DNA of 30,186 nucleotides, taken from assembly GCA_021405325.1 (NCBI GenBank), contig QWII01000143.1:1-30186 (forward strand), given 5' to 3'. Shown here piece after piece: positions 22,338-30,186 of the stretch (the first letter of the stretch is position 1; every line of letters starts with the position of its first letter). The DNA is from Caldilinea sp. CFX5 (GTDB lineage: Bacteria; Chloroflexota; Anaerolineae; Caldilineales; Caldilineaceae). Made by a program: the position numbers and the translations under genes. The notes under the pieces are model-generated. The model saw only the letters and a program-made list of their open reading frames with translations. It was not told where the DNA came from and did not search any database.

Positions 22338-24968
22338 GTGGAAGCTGCCAAAATTTTTCCCAACTACCTGCAAATACCCCAACGGTTGCCCATTCCTGTT
22401 TGGCACGGCCTGCGCGTGCTGAGTGTGGGGGTGGCGCTGGGGTTGTGTATGGTGTTGATCGTGCGCCCGGAACTGGGGTTGTGGCTCTTCTGGCAGATGT
22501 TGATTCCCTTTGTGCCGCTGCTCTTTTTTATGGCCCCTGGCGTTTGGCGCAACATCTGTCCGCTGGCGGCGCTGAACCAGACGCCGCGGCTCTTTCAGTT
22601 CACCCAAGGCTTGACGCTGCCCCGCTGGATGCAGGAATATGGCTATGTGATTGCCATCACACTCTTCCTGCTGATTGTGCCGGCGCGCAAGTTGCTCTTT
22701 AATACCAACGGTGTGGCGACGGCGCTGCTGATTCTGCTCTTGCTGATCGCCGCCTTTGTCATGGGTAACTTTTTCAAGGGTAAGAGCGGCTGGTGCAGCA
22801 GCATTTGCCCGCTGTTGCCGGTGCAGCGCATCTATGGGCAGACCCCTTTCCTTACCGTGCCGAACAGCCACTGTCAGCCCTGTCTAGGCTGCACCAAGAA
22901 TTGCTACGACTTTAACCCGCGCGTCGCCTACCTGGCCGACCTGCACGACCCGGATCGTCACTTTGCCGCCTACCGCAAATTTTTTGTCGGTCTCTTCCCC
23001 GGTTTTATTTTCGCCTTTTATACCTTGCCCAGTGCGCCGGCCATTTCCGCCCTCAGCCTCTATGGGCAGGTGGCGCTCTATGCGCTGGTGAGCGTGGCCC
23101 TCTTTTTTACGGCGGACAGCTTTGTCAAAACCACCAGCAACAAGATCACCGTCCTCTTTGGCGCGGCGGCGCTCAACCTCTACTACTGGTTCAACGCCGT
23201 GACCATCGGCAAGCTGGTTGCTGACCCGGCGCCGCTGTGGGTAGTCTGGCCGCTACGGGCCATTGTGCTGGCGTTGACGCTGATCTGGATCTACCGCACC
23301 TACCAGAAAGAACACACCTTTATCGAGTTGATCTTGACGCCGCAGAGCAGTGGTCGAGAGGCCGCTAACGACTCGTTGGTCAGCCATCACGCCAGCCTGG
23401 CCGGCAGCCCGGAGGTCTTGATCGAGGGCAAGCGCATTGTCGTCGAAAAGGGCAAAACGCTACTGGAGATTATCGAAGCTAACGGCTTGCCGATTGAAGC
23501 CGGTTGTCGCATGGGCGTCTGTGGCGCCGACCCGGTCTGCATTGTCAAGGGCATGGAAAAGCTCTCCAAAATCAGCAGCGACGAACGCACGACACTGGAA
23601 CGGTTGGGCCGCGGCGAAAATACACGTATGGCCTGTGTCACCCGTGTTCGTGGCAATGTGGCAGTGTCGCTCAAGGCAGAGCAACCCAAGCAATTCACCA
23701 CCAGCATTGTCGCCAGCTTCCCCTATGACAAAGCAGTGAAAAAAGTGGTGATTGTGGGCAACGGCATTGCCGGCGTCACGGCGGCGGATCATGTGCGCCG
23801 CCACCATCCGACTTGCGAAATTCATCTCATCGGGCGCGAACGGCATCATCTCTACAACCGCATGGGCATCACGCGCCTCATCTATGGGCGCTCGGCCATG
23901 AGCGGTCTCTATCTCATGCCGGAGAAGTGGTATGATGACTATGCGATTACAACCTGGCTCAACACCCACGTCACTGCCATTGACAAGGCGACGCGCAAAG
24001 TGACGCTCGGCACCAGCGAGACGCTTGACTATGACCGGCTGATCCTCACCACCGGCAGCCAGAGCTATGTGCCGCCGTTGGAGGGCTATGGCTTGCCCGG
24101 CTCCTTTGTCCTGCGCACGGCGGAAGACGCCATGGCGATCCGCGCCTTTGTTCAGGAACGCATTTGCCGCCATGGCGTGGTGGCCGGCGGCGGGTTGCTG
24201 GGGCTGGAAGCGGCCTATGGGCTACACAAACTAGGATTGAACGTAGCTGTCCTCGAACGCTCGCCGGCGCTGCTGCGGCGGCAGTTGGACGAGGCTGGGG
24301 CGCGCTGCCTGCGCCAATATCTGGAAGGGGTCGGCCTGCAAATTATCACTGAAGCCGAAACCGCCGCCATCCATGGCCAAGGGCGGGTGCAGCAGGTGAC
24401 GCTCAAGGATGGACGCACGCTGCCTTGTGACCTCTTCCTGGTCGCCGCCGGCATTCGCGCTGAAATTGATTTGGCAAAGCAGATAGGGCTGGCAATCAAG
24501 CGGGGCGTGGTGGTCGATGCCCAGATGCGCACCAGCGATCCCGCCATCTTTGCCGCCGGTGATGTGGCTGAGTTCAACGGGCAGACGCTGGGGCTATGGC
24601 CGGTGGCGGTCAGTCAGGCGGAGACGGCGGCGATCAATGCCGTCGCGCCGCTCAATGCCGCCCCGGCGACTTACACCGAAATCGTGCCGGTGACGATGCT
24701 CAAAGTGGTGGGGGTCGATCTCACTTCGATTGGGCGGATCGAGGCCAAAGGGGCGACTGAAAGTGAAATCGTCGTTGCCGAGCCGGCAGATAATCGCTAC
24801 CGCAAGTTGGTAATTGCCGACGGCAAAATCGTGGGCGCCATTTTGTTGGGCTATCCGGCCCTAGCGCCGGCGCTGGCGGAAATCAGTAAACAAGGACTGG
24901 ACATCAGCAGTCATCTACCTGCCCTACGCAACGGCGATTGGGACAAGCTGAAAACCTTGGTCGAATAA
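22338..24968 (+). CDS. Membrane 4Fe-4S / 2Fe-2S ferredoxin / FAD oxidoreductase fusion
   Basis: About 876 residues from GTG 22338, which has GGAG 9 bases upstream; the open frame from 22188 would overlap the previous gene. Part 1 (to about 320): some eight membrane segments with NapH/NosR-like RNICPLAALNQ and WCSSICPLLP and a 4Fe-4S set C179, C182, C185, C189. Part 2 (about 350-450): ferredoxin-like, C390, C395, C401, C433. Part 3 (about 468-876): FAD/NAD(P) oxidoreductase of the NirB or rubredoxin-reductase type, with G474-N-G-I-A-G479, GGGLLG at 617-622 and IFAAGDVAEF. Inference: electrons pass from NAD(P)H or the quinone pool through both iron-sulfur clusters across the membrane. Partners are the cNMP protein upstream and the kinase downstream. 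Reaction and direction are not known. Confidence 0.88.
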   Translation: MEAAKIFPNYLQIPQRLPIPVWHGLRVLSVGVALGLCMVLIVRPELGLWLFWQMLIPFVPLLFFMAPGVWRNICPLAALNQTPRLFQFTQGLTLPRWMQEYGYVIAITLFLLIVPARKLLFNTNGVATALLILLLLIAAFVMGNFFKGKSGWCSSICPLLPVQRIYGQTPFLTVPNSHCQPCLGCTKNCYDFNPRVAYLADLHDPDRHFAAYRKFFVGLFPGFIFAFYTLPSAPAISALSLYGQVALYALVSVALFFTADSFVKTTSNKITVLFGAAALNLYYWFNAVTIGKLVADPAPLWVVWPLRAIVLALTLIWIYRTYQKEHTFIELILTPQSSGREAANDSLVSHHASLAGSPEVLIEGKRIVVEKGKTLLEIIEANGLPIEAGCRMGVCGADPVCIVKGMEKLSKISSDERTTLERLGRGENTRMACVTRVRGNVAVSLKAEQPKQFTTSIVASFPYDKAVKKVVIVGNGIAGVTAADHVRRHHPTCEIHLIGRERHHLYNRMGITRLIYGRSAMSGLYLMPEKWYDDYAITTWLNTHVTAIDKATRKVTLGTSETLDYDRLILTTGSQSYVPPLEGYGLPGSFVLRTAEDAMAIRAFVQERICRHGVVAGGGLLGLEAAYGLHKLGLNVAVLERSPALLRRQLDEAGARCLRQYLEGVGLQIITEAETAAIHGQGRVQQVTLKDGRTLPCDLFLVAAGIRAEIDLAKQIGLAIKRGVVVDAQMRTSDPAIFAAGDVAEFNGQTLGLWPVAVSQAETAAINAVAPLNAAPATYTEIVPVTMLKVVGVDLTSIGRIEAKGATESEIVVAEPADNRYRKLVIADGKIVGAILLGYPALAPALAEISKQGLDISSHLPALRNGDWDKLKTLVE

Positions 24969-24972
24969 CCTG

Positions 24973-25092
24973 CTCGCTCCCACGCTCGGCGTGGGAGTGG
25001 CGGCTGGGCGCTCCGCGCCCCCTCCCGACTTGGCGACGACCCCCGGACGCGGAGCGTCCCCTCTGCATTCCCACGCTGAGCGTGGGAACGAG
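24973..25092. repeat. Composite four-hairpin palindrome between redox gene and kinase
   Basis: Hairpins CTCCCACGC-TCG-GCGTGGGAG (24977-24997), a GGGCG/CGCCC hairpin near 25005-25020, GGACGC-GGA-GCGTCC (25045-25059) and TTCCCACGCT/GAGCGTGGGAA (25068-25088). The first matches the last and the second matches the third, so the whole also folds as one nested palindrome. It ends 17 bp before the kinase start. Confidence 0.75.
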
Positions 25093-25108
25093 TAATTTGG
25101 AGAATGCT

Positions 25109-28100
25109 ATGCCCGATTTGATCGGTCGCAAACTTGGTAAATATGAATTGGTGGAGCGGTTGGGCCGCGGCGGCATGGCCGCGGTCTACAAGGCATACCA
25201 GCCCGGCGTCGAACGGCATGTCGCCATCAAGGTGATGCACGGCCACCTGAGCGACAACCCGGAGTTGGTGCAGCGTTTTCAACGGGAAGCGCGCAGCATC
25301 GGCCAGTTGCAACACCCGCACATTGCCCGCGTCATCGACTTTGACGTGGAAGCCGATGTCTCATACATGGTCATGGAGTATATCCAGGGCGGCGCGCTCG
25401 ATGGCTATTTGAAACAAAAAGGGATGCTGTCGGTGGACGAGGCTGTGCGCATCACCCTGCAACTGGCCGACGCCTTGGCCTATGCGCACCAGCGGGGCAT
25501 GGTCCATCGCGACATCAAACCGGGCAACATCCTCTTTGTGGATGAGAGCCACAGCCACGCCCTGCTCACCGACTTCGGCATTGCCCGGCTCCTGGACGAG
25601 CAAAACCAGATGACCATGACCGGCGCATTGGTCGGCACCCCGAACTACATGAGTCCTGAAGCCGCGCGCGGCGAACCGTGTGACGCCCGCGCTGATATTT
25701 ATAGCCTGGGTGTTGTTCTTTATGAGATGGTCACGGGTCGCACACCTTATGCCGCCGACACGCCCTACAGCTTTCTCATGAAGCAGGCCAACGAGCCGCT
25801 GCCGCCCCCGCGCACGCTCAACCCCAAGCTGCCCGCAGCAATCGAAACGGTACTGCTCAAGGCATTGGCGAAGGAGCCGGCGGCACGCTATCAAAGCGCC
25901 GCCGACTTTGCCACGGCGTTGCGCATGGCGCAAGCGGTTGCTGGTTCAACCGCCAGCGGCCCTTTACCCATGACTCAACCCAAGACCCAGCCAAAGCGGT
26001 CGTCACGCACACCCTTGGCGCTGGCGGCGGTTGGCGTCATCATTGTGGCCCTTGCCACTGTCTTTGCTCTCCTGCGCTTGGATGGGGACATGCCACCGGT
26101 CCAACCTGCGCCGACAGCAACGGCAGAATTGGTGGCGGCAGCGGCTACGGCTACCACAGCGCCTCAAACCAGCGAACTGACCGCTAGCGCCGCCATCACA
26201 TCCGCAGCAATTGCAACTGCACCAATCACCACAACAAGCACGACGCGCAGTGATACGACAGCGCTTACGGTTTCAGCCGTGATCAGCAGCGATACGCCAT
26301 TGACTGGCACGGCAACGGTGACTGGCGTCGCGCCCATCACGGCCAGCATTGCGCCGACCACCACGGTCGCCACCACGGCCACGCTCCCCACGACGGCTAC
26401 CATGCTGGCCGCCGCGCCCCTTGGTACACTCCGTTTTGTCGATACGGATAGCACACACGTCGGCGACTTCCAGCTCACGCTCAACCAGATGCGTCTGCCC
26501 CCGGCGAATCATCATTATGAACTGTGGCTGGTGGGCGACGGCGACAGCGCACTTCAGCTAGGGACGCCCACGGTCGAACAGGGGCGGATTCGTTACCAGG
26601 GGGCAAGCGACCAGAGTCTACTGGCCGACTACAACAGCGCCGAGTTACGCATTGTGCCTGACAGCGGCGACGGGGCAGGCGAAGTGGTTTTGGTCAGCCA
26701 TCAACCGCCGGTGCTGGTCGCCGCCCTGCGCGATCTGCTGACGGGTGATGGCGCAACGAATGCCGGTCTATTGCCCAGTGCTAACGCCCAGTTTGACATT
26801 GCCCTGCAACATAGCGGCTTCCTGGCCGATGCCCTGACCGCCGCCAACTTTGACGAGGCGCGCCGCCATGCCGAACACATTGTCAACATCCTCGACGGCG
26901 CTAACGGCGCCCACTATGGCGACCTCAACGGTGACGGACAAGCGCAAAATCCGGGCGACGGGTACGGACTGCGCGCCTATTTGATAGATGCCGCCACCGC
27001 CGTTGACACCCTCTTGACCACGATAACCGCCACAACATCATTGCCCTTTTACGCCGACCGGGTGCTGGCCGCCGACCGTAATAGTCTGGCTGCCATTACC
27101 GCAACTATTGAAAGCGCCCTCAAGGTCTTTGCGGCGGATACGGTGGAAGAGGCGCAACCCTTTGCCGCTGCGGTCAATGCACAGCTTACCGCTGTGCGTG
27201 ATGGTCGCGACTTGGACGAAAATGGCGTGCTTGACCCGCTCCACGACGAAGGGGGTCTGCTGGCGGCCCATGAGTACGCCCTGCGGCTGGCAGATTACAC
27301 TTTTACCAATCCCGCCGAGGCCGCCCAAGCAGCTATCGCCACAACCCAACAACCGGTCGGTTTTCTGCGCTTTAGCGACGGCGCGCCCTTGACAACCACC
27401 GCGGCAGCCGATGCTGGTTATGGCGATTATGGCAGCGACAGTTACGGCGGTGGTTACGGCAGCGACAGCACAACCGCTGCGCCTGACGGCCCCGTCCCGG
27501 CCAGCCGTTTTACCTTGGAGTTGAATCACCTGCCGCGACCGCCACGCGACCGCCAATATGTGGTTTGGCTGGTGAACGACGAAGGGCAGGAACGCGCCTT
27601 AGGTGCGCTGCCGCCGGCGGCCAGCGTTGTTCTCACCGGCGCCGCCGAGGAGAATCTGTTATTGACCTACAACCGGGTGGTGATCACGGCTGAACCGGCT
27701 GGCGATCTGCCCGCCAGTCGCAGCGAGCAGATCGAGTTTAGCGGAGAACACACAACCGCCTTTATGACCCCCTTCCGCACGGCGCTCTTTGTCAGCGAAC
27801 CCTACCAGACCGGGCTGCTCTCCGGCGCCCGCCGCCAGATGACCATTGCCATTGCCCACAGCGGCTTTCTGCAAGATGCGCTGGATGACAATCTGGCCGA
27901 GGCGCGGCGTCATGCCGAGCATATTATCAATGTGATCGAGGGCAAAACGGGCAAGCACTTTGGCGATCTCGACGGCGACGGCATGGCGCAAGATCCGGGC
28001 GACGGCTTTGGCGTGCGCCCCTATCTCGCCGCCGCTCGTGAAGCAATGGCCCAAGCCACCGCCGCCATGACCGCCACCGCCGACAGTCGTTTCTTTGCCG

Positions 28101-28375
28101 AGCGCTACCTCGCCGCCAATGACCACACGCTGGTGCTGCTGGAAAAGGCGTATGAAAAGGCGCTGCAAATCTTCGCCGCCGACAGCGCCGATGAAGCCCG
28201 CCCCTTTGCCGCCGAGTTACGCGTCTTGCTCGACGCCGCGCTGAACGGTGAGGATGTCGATGGCAATGGCGTTGTTGATCCACTGGCGGATGAGGGGGGC
28301 ATTCTTGTGTTATATGAGGCGGGGCTATTGTTAGGTGAGTTCGCGATTTATCCTACGCTACCAGCAATCCCGTAA
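25109..28375 (+). CDS. Membrane Ser/Thr protein kinase with duplicated EF-hand-loop ectodomain
   Basis: 1088 residues from ATG 25109 (GGAG 8 bases before it; upstream open frame crosses the palindrome). The PknB-type kinase domain covers about 11-275: GRGGMAAVYK loop, K41 in VAIK, H133-R-D135 with K137 and N140, and D155 of DFG. A Pro/Lys-rich juxtamembrane part leads to one helix (about 302-323), then a Thr/Ala-rich linker. The exported part is two copies of one domain (about 433-735 and 751-1085), each with HSGFL-x-DAL, EARRHAEHI and two EF-hand-like loops (D605 and D701; D953 and D1049). Copy 2 has a Gly/Tyr/Ser-rich insertion. Inference: an outside ligand, possibly with calcium, controls the kinase. 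Ectodomain family is not recognised; the start of each copy resembles anti-sigma-K ectodomains. Confidence 0.9.
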   Translation: MPDLIGRKLGKYELVERLGRGGMAAVYKAYQPGVERHVAIKVMHGHLSDNPELVQRFQREARSIGQLQHPHIARVIDFDVEADVSYMVMEYIQGGALDGYLKQKGMLSVDEAVRITLQLADALAYAHQRGMVHRDIKPGNILFVDESHSHALLTDFGIARLLDEQNQMTMTGALVGTPNYMSPEAARGEPCDARADIYSLGVVLYEMVTGRTPYAADTPYSFLMKQANEPLPPPRTLNPKLPAAIETVLLKALAKEPAARYQSAADFATALRMAQAVAGSTASGPLPMTQPKTQPKRSSRTPLALAAVGVIIVALATVFALLRLDGDMPPVQPAPTATAELVAAAATATTAPQTSELTASAAITSAAIATAPITTTSTTRSDTTALTVSAVISSDTPLTGTATVTGVAPITASIAPTTTVATTATLPTTATMLAAAPLGTLRFVDTDSTHVGDFQLTLNQMRLPPANHHYELWLVGDGDSALQLGTPTVEQGRIRYQGASDQSLLADYNSAELRIVPDSGDGAGEVVLVSHQPPVLVAALRDLLTGDGATNAGLLPSANAQFDIALQHSGFLADALTAANFDEARRHAEHIVNILDGANGAHYGDLNGDGQAQNPGDGYGLRAYLIDAATAVDTLLTTITATTSLPFYADRVLAADRNSLAAITATIESALKVFAADTVEEAQPFAAAVNAQLTAVRDGRDLDENGVLDPLHDEGGLLAAHEYALRLADYTFTNPAEAAQAAIATTQQPVGFLRFSDGAPLTTTAAADAGYGDYGSDSYGGGYGSDSTTAAPDGPVPASRFTLELNHLPRPPRDRQYVVWLVNDEGQERALGALPPAASVVLTGAAEENLLLTYNRVVITAEPAGDLPASRSEQIEFSGEHTTAFMTPFRTALFVSEPYQTGLLSGARRQMTIAIAHSGFLQDALDDNLAEARRHAEHIINVIEGKTGKHFGDLDGDGMAQDPGDGFGVRPYLAAAREAMAQATAAMTATADSRFFAERYLAANDHTLVLLEKAYEKALQIFAADSADEARPFAAELRVLLDAALNGEDVDGNGVVDPLADEGGILVLYEAGLLLGEFAIYPTLPAIP

Positions 28376-28412
28376 GCGTCCACCGCAGTTTCACTGCAAA
28401 TCGAATCATTGC

Positions 28413-28487
28413 TTCCGTGTTCCTTCCCTCTGTGTTTAGTCTTTTTGAACGATACAAAGACTAAACACAGAGGGAAGGAACACGGAA
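28413..28487. repeat. Perfect 32-bp-arm inverted repeat after the kinase
   Basis: TTCCGTGTTCCTTCC ... TTTAGTCTTT (28413-28444) and its exact complement at 28456-28487, with a TGAACGATAC-type loop. It lies 37 bp past the kinase stop and may terminate the operon. The inner end AAAGACTAA resembles the end motif of the MITE-like elements. Confidence 0.88.
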
Positions 28488-28510
28488 TATATATTGCCAT
28501 GTGCGCGGGT

Positions 28511-28539
28511 TTGACAACCGGCGCACAATTTTTTATGAT
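28511..28539 (+). promoter_or_regulatory. Near-consensus sigma70-type promoter for the IclR gene
   Basis: TTGACA (28511-28516), a 17-bp spacer and TATGAT (28534-28539), 85 bp before the IclR start. This is the best promoter match in the window. Confidence 0.7.
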
Positions 28540-28572
28540 AAGAGTTATTGTCTCATGATCTAAAACTGTCCC

Positions 28573-28608
28573 ACGATATAAGACACGACATAAGACACGA
28601 CATAAGAT
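28573..28608 (+). promoter_or_regulatory. Three 12-bp tandem repeats, possible IclR operator
   Basis: ACGATATAAGAC, ACGACATAAGAC and ACGACATAAGAT follow head to tail between the promoter and the start codon, with a partial ACAGCGATAT after them. Their place downstream of the -10 suits a roadblock-type autorepression site, but simple slippage repeats cannot be excluded. Confidence 0.5.
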
Positions 28609-28624
28609 ACAGCGATATCAACCA

Positions 28625-29416
28625 ATGAGCATGAACGTTCAATCCATTACCCGTGCTTTCACCTTGTTACGCACCATTGCCCAACACCCCGAAGGCATCA
28701 GTGTGACCGATCTGGCGCGACAAACCAAGCTGCATAAGAGTACAGTTTCGCGCTTGATCCTGACCCTGGAAGGCGAGCGGGCCGTGGATCGTCACGGCGG
28801 TACGTTGCACATCGGCACGGGCATCGCCGAACTGGTAGCTACGGCCATCCACCCGGCGACGTTGACTGCCCTGGTTCATCCCTATTTACGCTCACTCGTC
28901 AACACCATCAATGAGACAGCAGGGCTTTGCATTCCCGAAGACGATTGCACCTTCTACATTGACCAGGTCTTGACCGATCACTACATCCAAATTCGCAACT
29001 GGACGGGGGAACGTTATCCGCTCCACACAGTCTCTTCGGGCAAACTTTTTCTGGCCTATGCCACCGAAGAACGGCTGACCCACTACCTGGCCCACCCCCT
29101 TGCCGCCACCACAGCGCGTACCATCACCGACCCGGTTGCGCTCCGCCGTCATCTGGCAATGATCCGCAAACAGGGGTATGATTGGTCATTTGAAGAGTTT
29201 ACCGAGGGGCTTGCTGTTGTTTCAGCGCCGATCTTTGATGCGCAGGGTGGCGTGATCGCCTCGATCTATATTTGCGGCCCCACCTTGCGCTTTCCGCCGG
29301 AAGGCAAGCAGAATGAAATTACGGCGCTGGTCGTCGGCGCCTGTCAGGAAGTGAGCAAGCGCATTGCCGCTCGTCAGCTTCCACTGAGTCACGAAGGATT
29401 AGCAAATGTTTTGTAG
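28625..29416 (+). CDS. IclR family transcriptional regulator
   Basis: DNA-binding regulator, 263 residues. The N-terminal winged helix-turn-helix reads ITRAFTLLRTIAQHPEGISVTDLARQ with recognition-helix KSTVSRLILTLE. The C-terminal GAF-like effector domain shows GERYPLHTVSSGKLFLAY and DWSFEEFTEGLAVVSAPIFD. IclR proteins bind a small carboxylate or similar ligand and control a nearby catabolic operon or themselves. Upstream lie a near-consensus promoter and three 12-bp repeats that could be its own operator. There is no strong Shine-Dalgarno at ATG 28625. Its regulon is not evident: the genes nearby are a kinase and a folate enzyme part, and more target genes may lie beyond the right edge. Confidence 0.9.
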   Translation: MSMNVQSITRAFTLLRTIAQHPEGISVTDLARQTKLHKSTVSRLILTLEGERAVDRHGGTLHIGTGIAELVATAIHPATLTALVHPYLRSLVNTINETAGLCIPEDDCTFYIDQVLTDHYIQIRNWTGERYPLHTVSSGKLFLAYATEERLTHYLAHPLAATTARTITDPVALRRHLAMIRKQGYDWSFEEFTEGLAVVSAPIFDAQGGVIASIYICGPTLRFPPEGKQNEITALVVGACQEVSKRIAARQLPLSHEGLANVL

Positions 29417-29537
29417 TAAAGACTTATGAAGATTGTTAATCTATTTCGGTAACGAGGAGTTCGCGCGTGGCGGGTGCCCCTCGGGCGCGAACTCCTCGTT
29501 ACCGGTTTATTTACGTAACTCTCATTAGTCTTTCTAC
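29411..29537. mobile_element. MITE-like element, copy 2, with nested palindrome
   Basis: Ends are imperfect inverted repeats GTAGTAAAGACTTATG (from 29413) and CATTAGTCTTTCTAC (to about 29537). Inside, GGTAACGAGGAGTTCGCGC (29448-29466) and its exact complement (29485-29503) form a 19-bp stem. Its ends TAGTAAAGACTTATGAAG and CATTAGTCTTT match the element at 21541-21758, but the central palindrome differs. It overlaps the last codons of the IclR gene. Confidence 0.7.
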
Positions 29538-29564
29538 GGCGCTACAATACCAAGGATTAACGTC

Positions 29565-30092
29565 ATGACAACCATGTTGAAAGAAGCCAAACGCTGGCCC
29601 GGCAGCGAATGGCTGAAGGATCATCCCAACGCCTTAGAAAAGGTCTACGACGGGGCCAAAGTTGCCCTCGAACAGCTTTACCCCCTCCTCAAGCGCATTA
29701 GCCCCAGCTTCACCGAAAAATTTATGATCTGGAATGAAGAGATCGCCAAGGGCTATCTCTTCAATTGCCAGATGTGTGGGCAGTGCATTCTCCATAGCAC
29801 CGGCATGACCTGCCCGATGAACTGTCCCAAAAATCTGCGCAACGGTCCCTGTGGCGGCGTGCGCCATAACGGCCATTGCGAGGTGATCCCGGAGCGCATG
29901 TGTGTCTGGGTGCAGGCATGGGAACGCAGCGAGGCAATGCCGGCCTATGGCAAGGAGATCATCTGGTTGCAGCCGCCGGTGAATCGTTCGCTGCAAGGCA
30001 CATCGGCCTGGATTAACATGTTTGAAGGGATCGATCAGAAGACGCCGGCCGGATGGGTGTCGGTGGCGGAGTTGGAGAAATTGGGTAACTAG
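29565..30092 (+). CDS. Methylenetetrahydrofolate reductase C-terminal-domain protein (MetV-like)
   Basis: 175-residue standalone version of the MTHFR_C domain, which in acetogens and many anaerobes (MetV) partners with MetF in reducing methylene-tetrahydrofolate in one-carbon metabolism. The hallmark is a dense cysteine set, NCQMCGQCILHSTGMTCPMNC then NLRNGPCGGVRHNGHCE, for binding iron-sulfur or zinc. AAGGA sits about 9 bases before ATG 29565; ATG 29574 is an alternative. The stop is at 30090-30092, 94 bp before the window end, so a MetF-type gene downstream is expected but not seen. Cytosolic. The gene is complete. Confidence 0.88.
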   Translation: MTTMLKEAKRWPGSEWLKDHPNALEKVYDGAKVALEQLYPLLKRISPSFTEKFMIWNEEIAKGYLFNCQMCGQCILHSTGMTCPMNCPKNLRNGPCGGVRHNGHCEVIPERMCVWVQAWERSEAMPAYGKEIIWLQPPVNRSLQGTSAWINMFEGIDQKTPAGWVSVAELEKLGN

Positions 30093-30104
30093 TACAGAGC
30101 GGCC

Positions 30105-30166
30105 TAAGTAAGCCAGTCGGTCAGTAGGACAGTAAGTCAGTCACTGTCTCACTGTCTCACTGTCTC
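30105..30166. repeat. Imperfect inverted repeat with 8-bp tandem units
   Basis: ACTGTCTC is repeated three times (30143-30166) after CAGTAAGTCAGTC. The left side CCAGTCGGTCAGTAGGACAGTAAG is an imperfect complement of the right side, so the whole can fold as a long hairpin 20 bp past the stop. Confidence 0.6.
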
Positions 30167-30186
30167 ACTGGCAACTATGGGTTTAT

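Overview
The window is GC-rich bacterial DNA with short intergenic gaps, Shine-Dalgarno starts and many Uma2-type PD-(D/E)xK proteins, Gfo/Idh/MocA oxidoreductases, an M81 peptidase, a Ser/Thr kinase and small toxin-antitoxin-like pairs. That mixture, plus a dense load of long palindromic intergenic repeats, resembles filamentous Chloroflexota (Caldilineales/Anaerolineae). This placement is an inference from gene content; no rRNA or other marker is present.

Layout. (1) 1-6476: the 3' part of a nonribosomal peptide synthetase whose frame stays open to the left edge, reading carrier - condensation - adenylation - carrier - condensation - and a C-terminal domain that I align with cyanobacterial acyl-ACP reductase. 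An MFS transporter follows (6710-7957) and may export the product. (2) 8009-15014: a RelE/Phd-type toxin-antitoxin pair split by a long inverted repeat, two Gfo/Idh/MocA oxidoreductases, a cytosolic subtilase, a Uma2 protein and an M81 (MlrC-like) metallopeptidase. (3) 15146-17567: an unrecognised overlapping gene pair that resembles a toxin-antitoxin operon, and an N-acyl-D-amino-acid deacylase-like amidohydrolase. (4) 17648-21372: a possible 35-residue membrane peptide, an archaeo-eukaryotic-type primase-polymerase interrupted at its active-site histidine by an intein with an apparently intact LAGLIDADG endonuclease, and a second Uma2 protein. (5) 21788-28375: three genes in a row, a lone cyclic-nucleotide-binding domain protein, a membrane 4Fe-4S / 2Fe-2S / FAD oxidoreductase fusion, and a membrane Ser/Thr kinase with a duplicated EF-hand-loop ectodomain. 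This looks like a redox-coupled signalling module. (6) 28511-30092: an IclR regulator behind a near-consensus promoter and three 12-bp tandem repeats, then a MetV-like methylenetetrahydrofolate reductase C-terminal protein at the right edge.

A recurring theme is palindromic DNA. Nearly every intergenic gap carries a long inverted repeat, several are nested one inside another, two belong to one MITE-like family with different cores, and one perfect 36-bp palindrome lies in frame inside the NRPS adenylation domain. The items most worth a second look are the NRPS release domain, the coding palindrome, the intein in the primase active site and the three-gene redox/kinase module.
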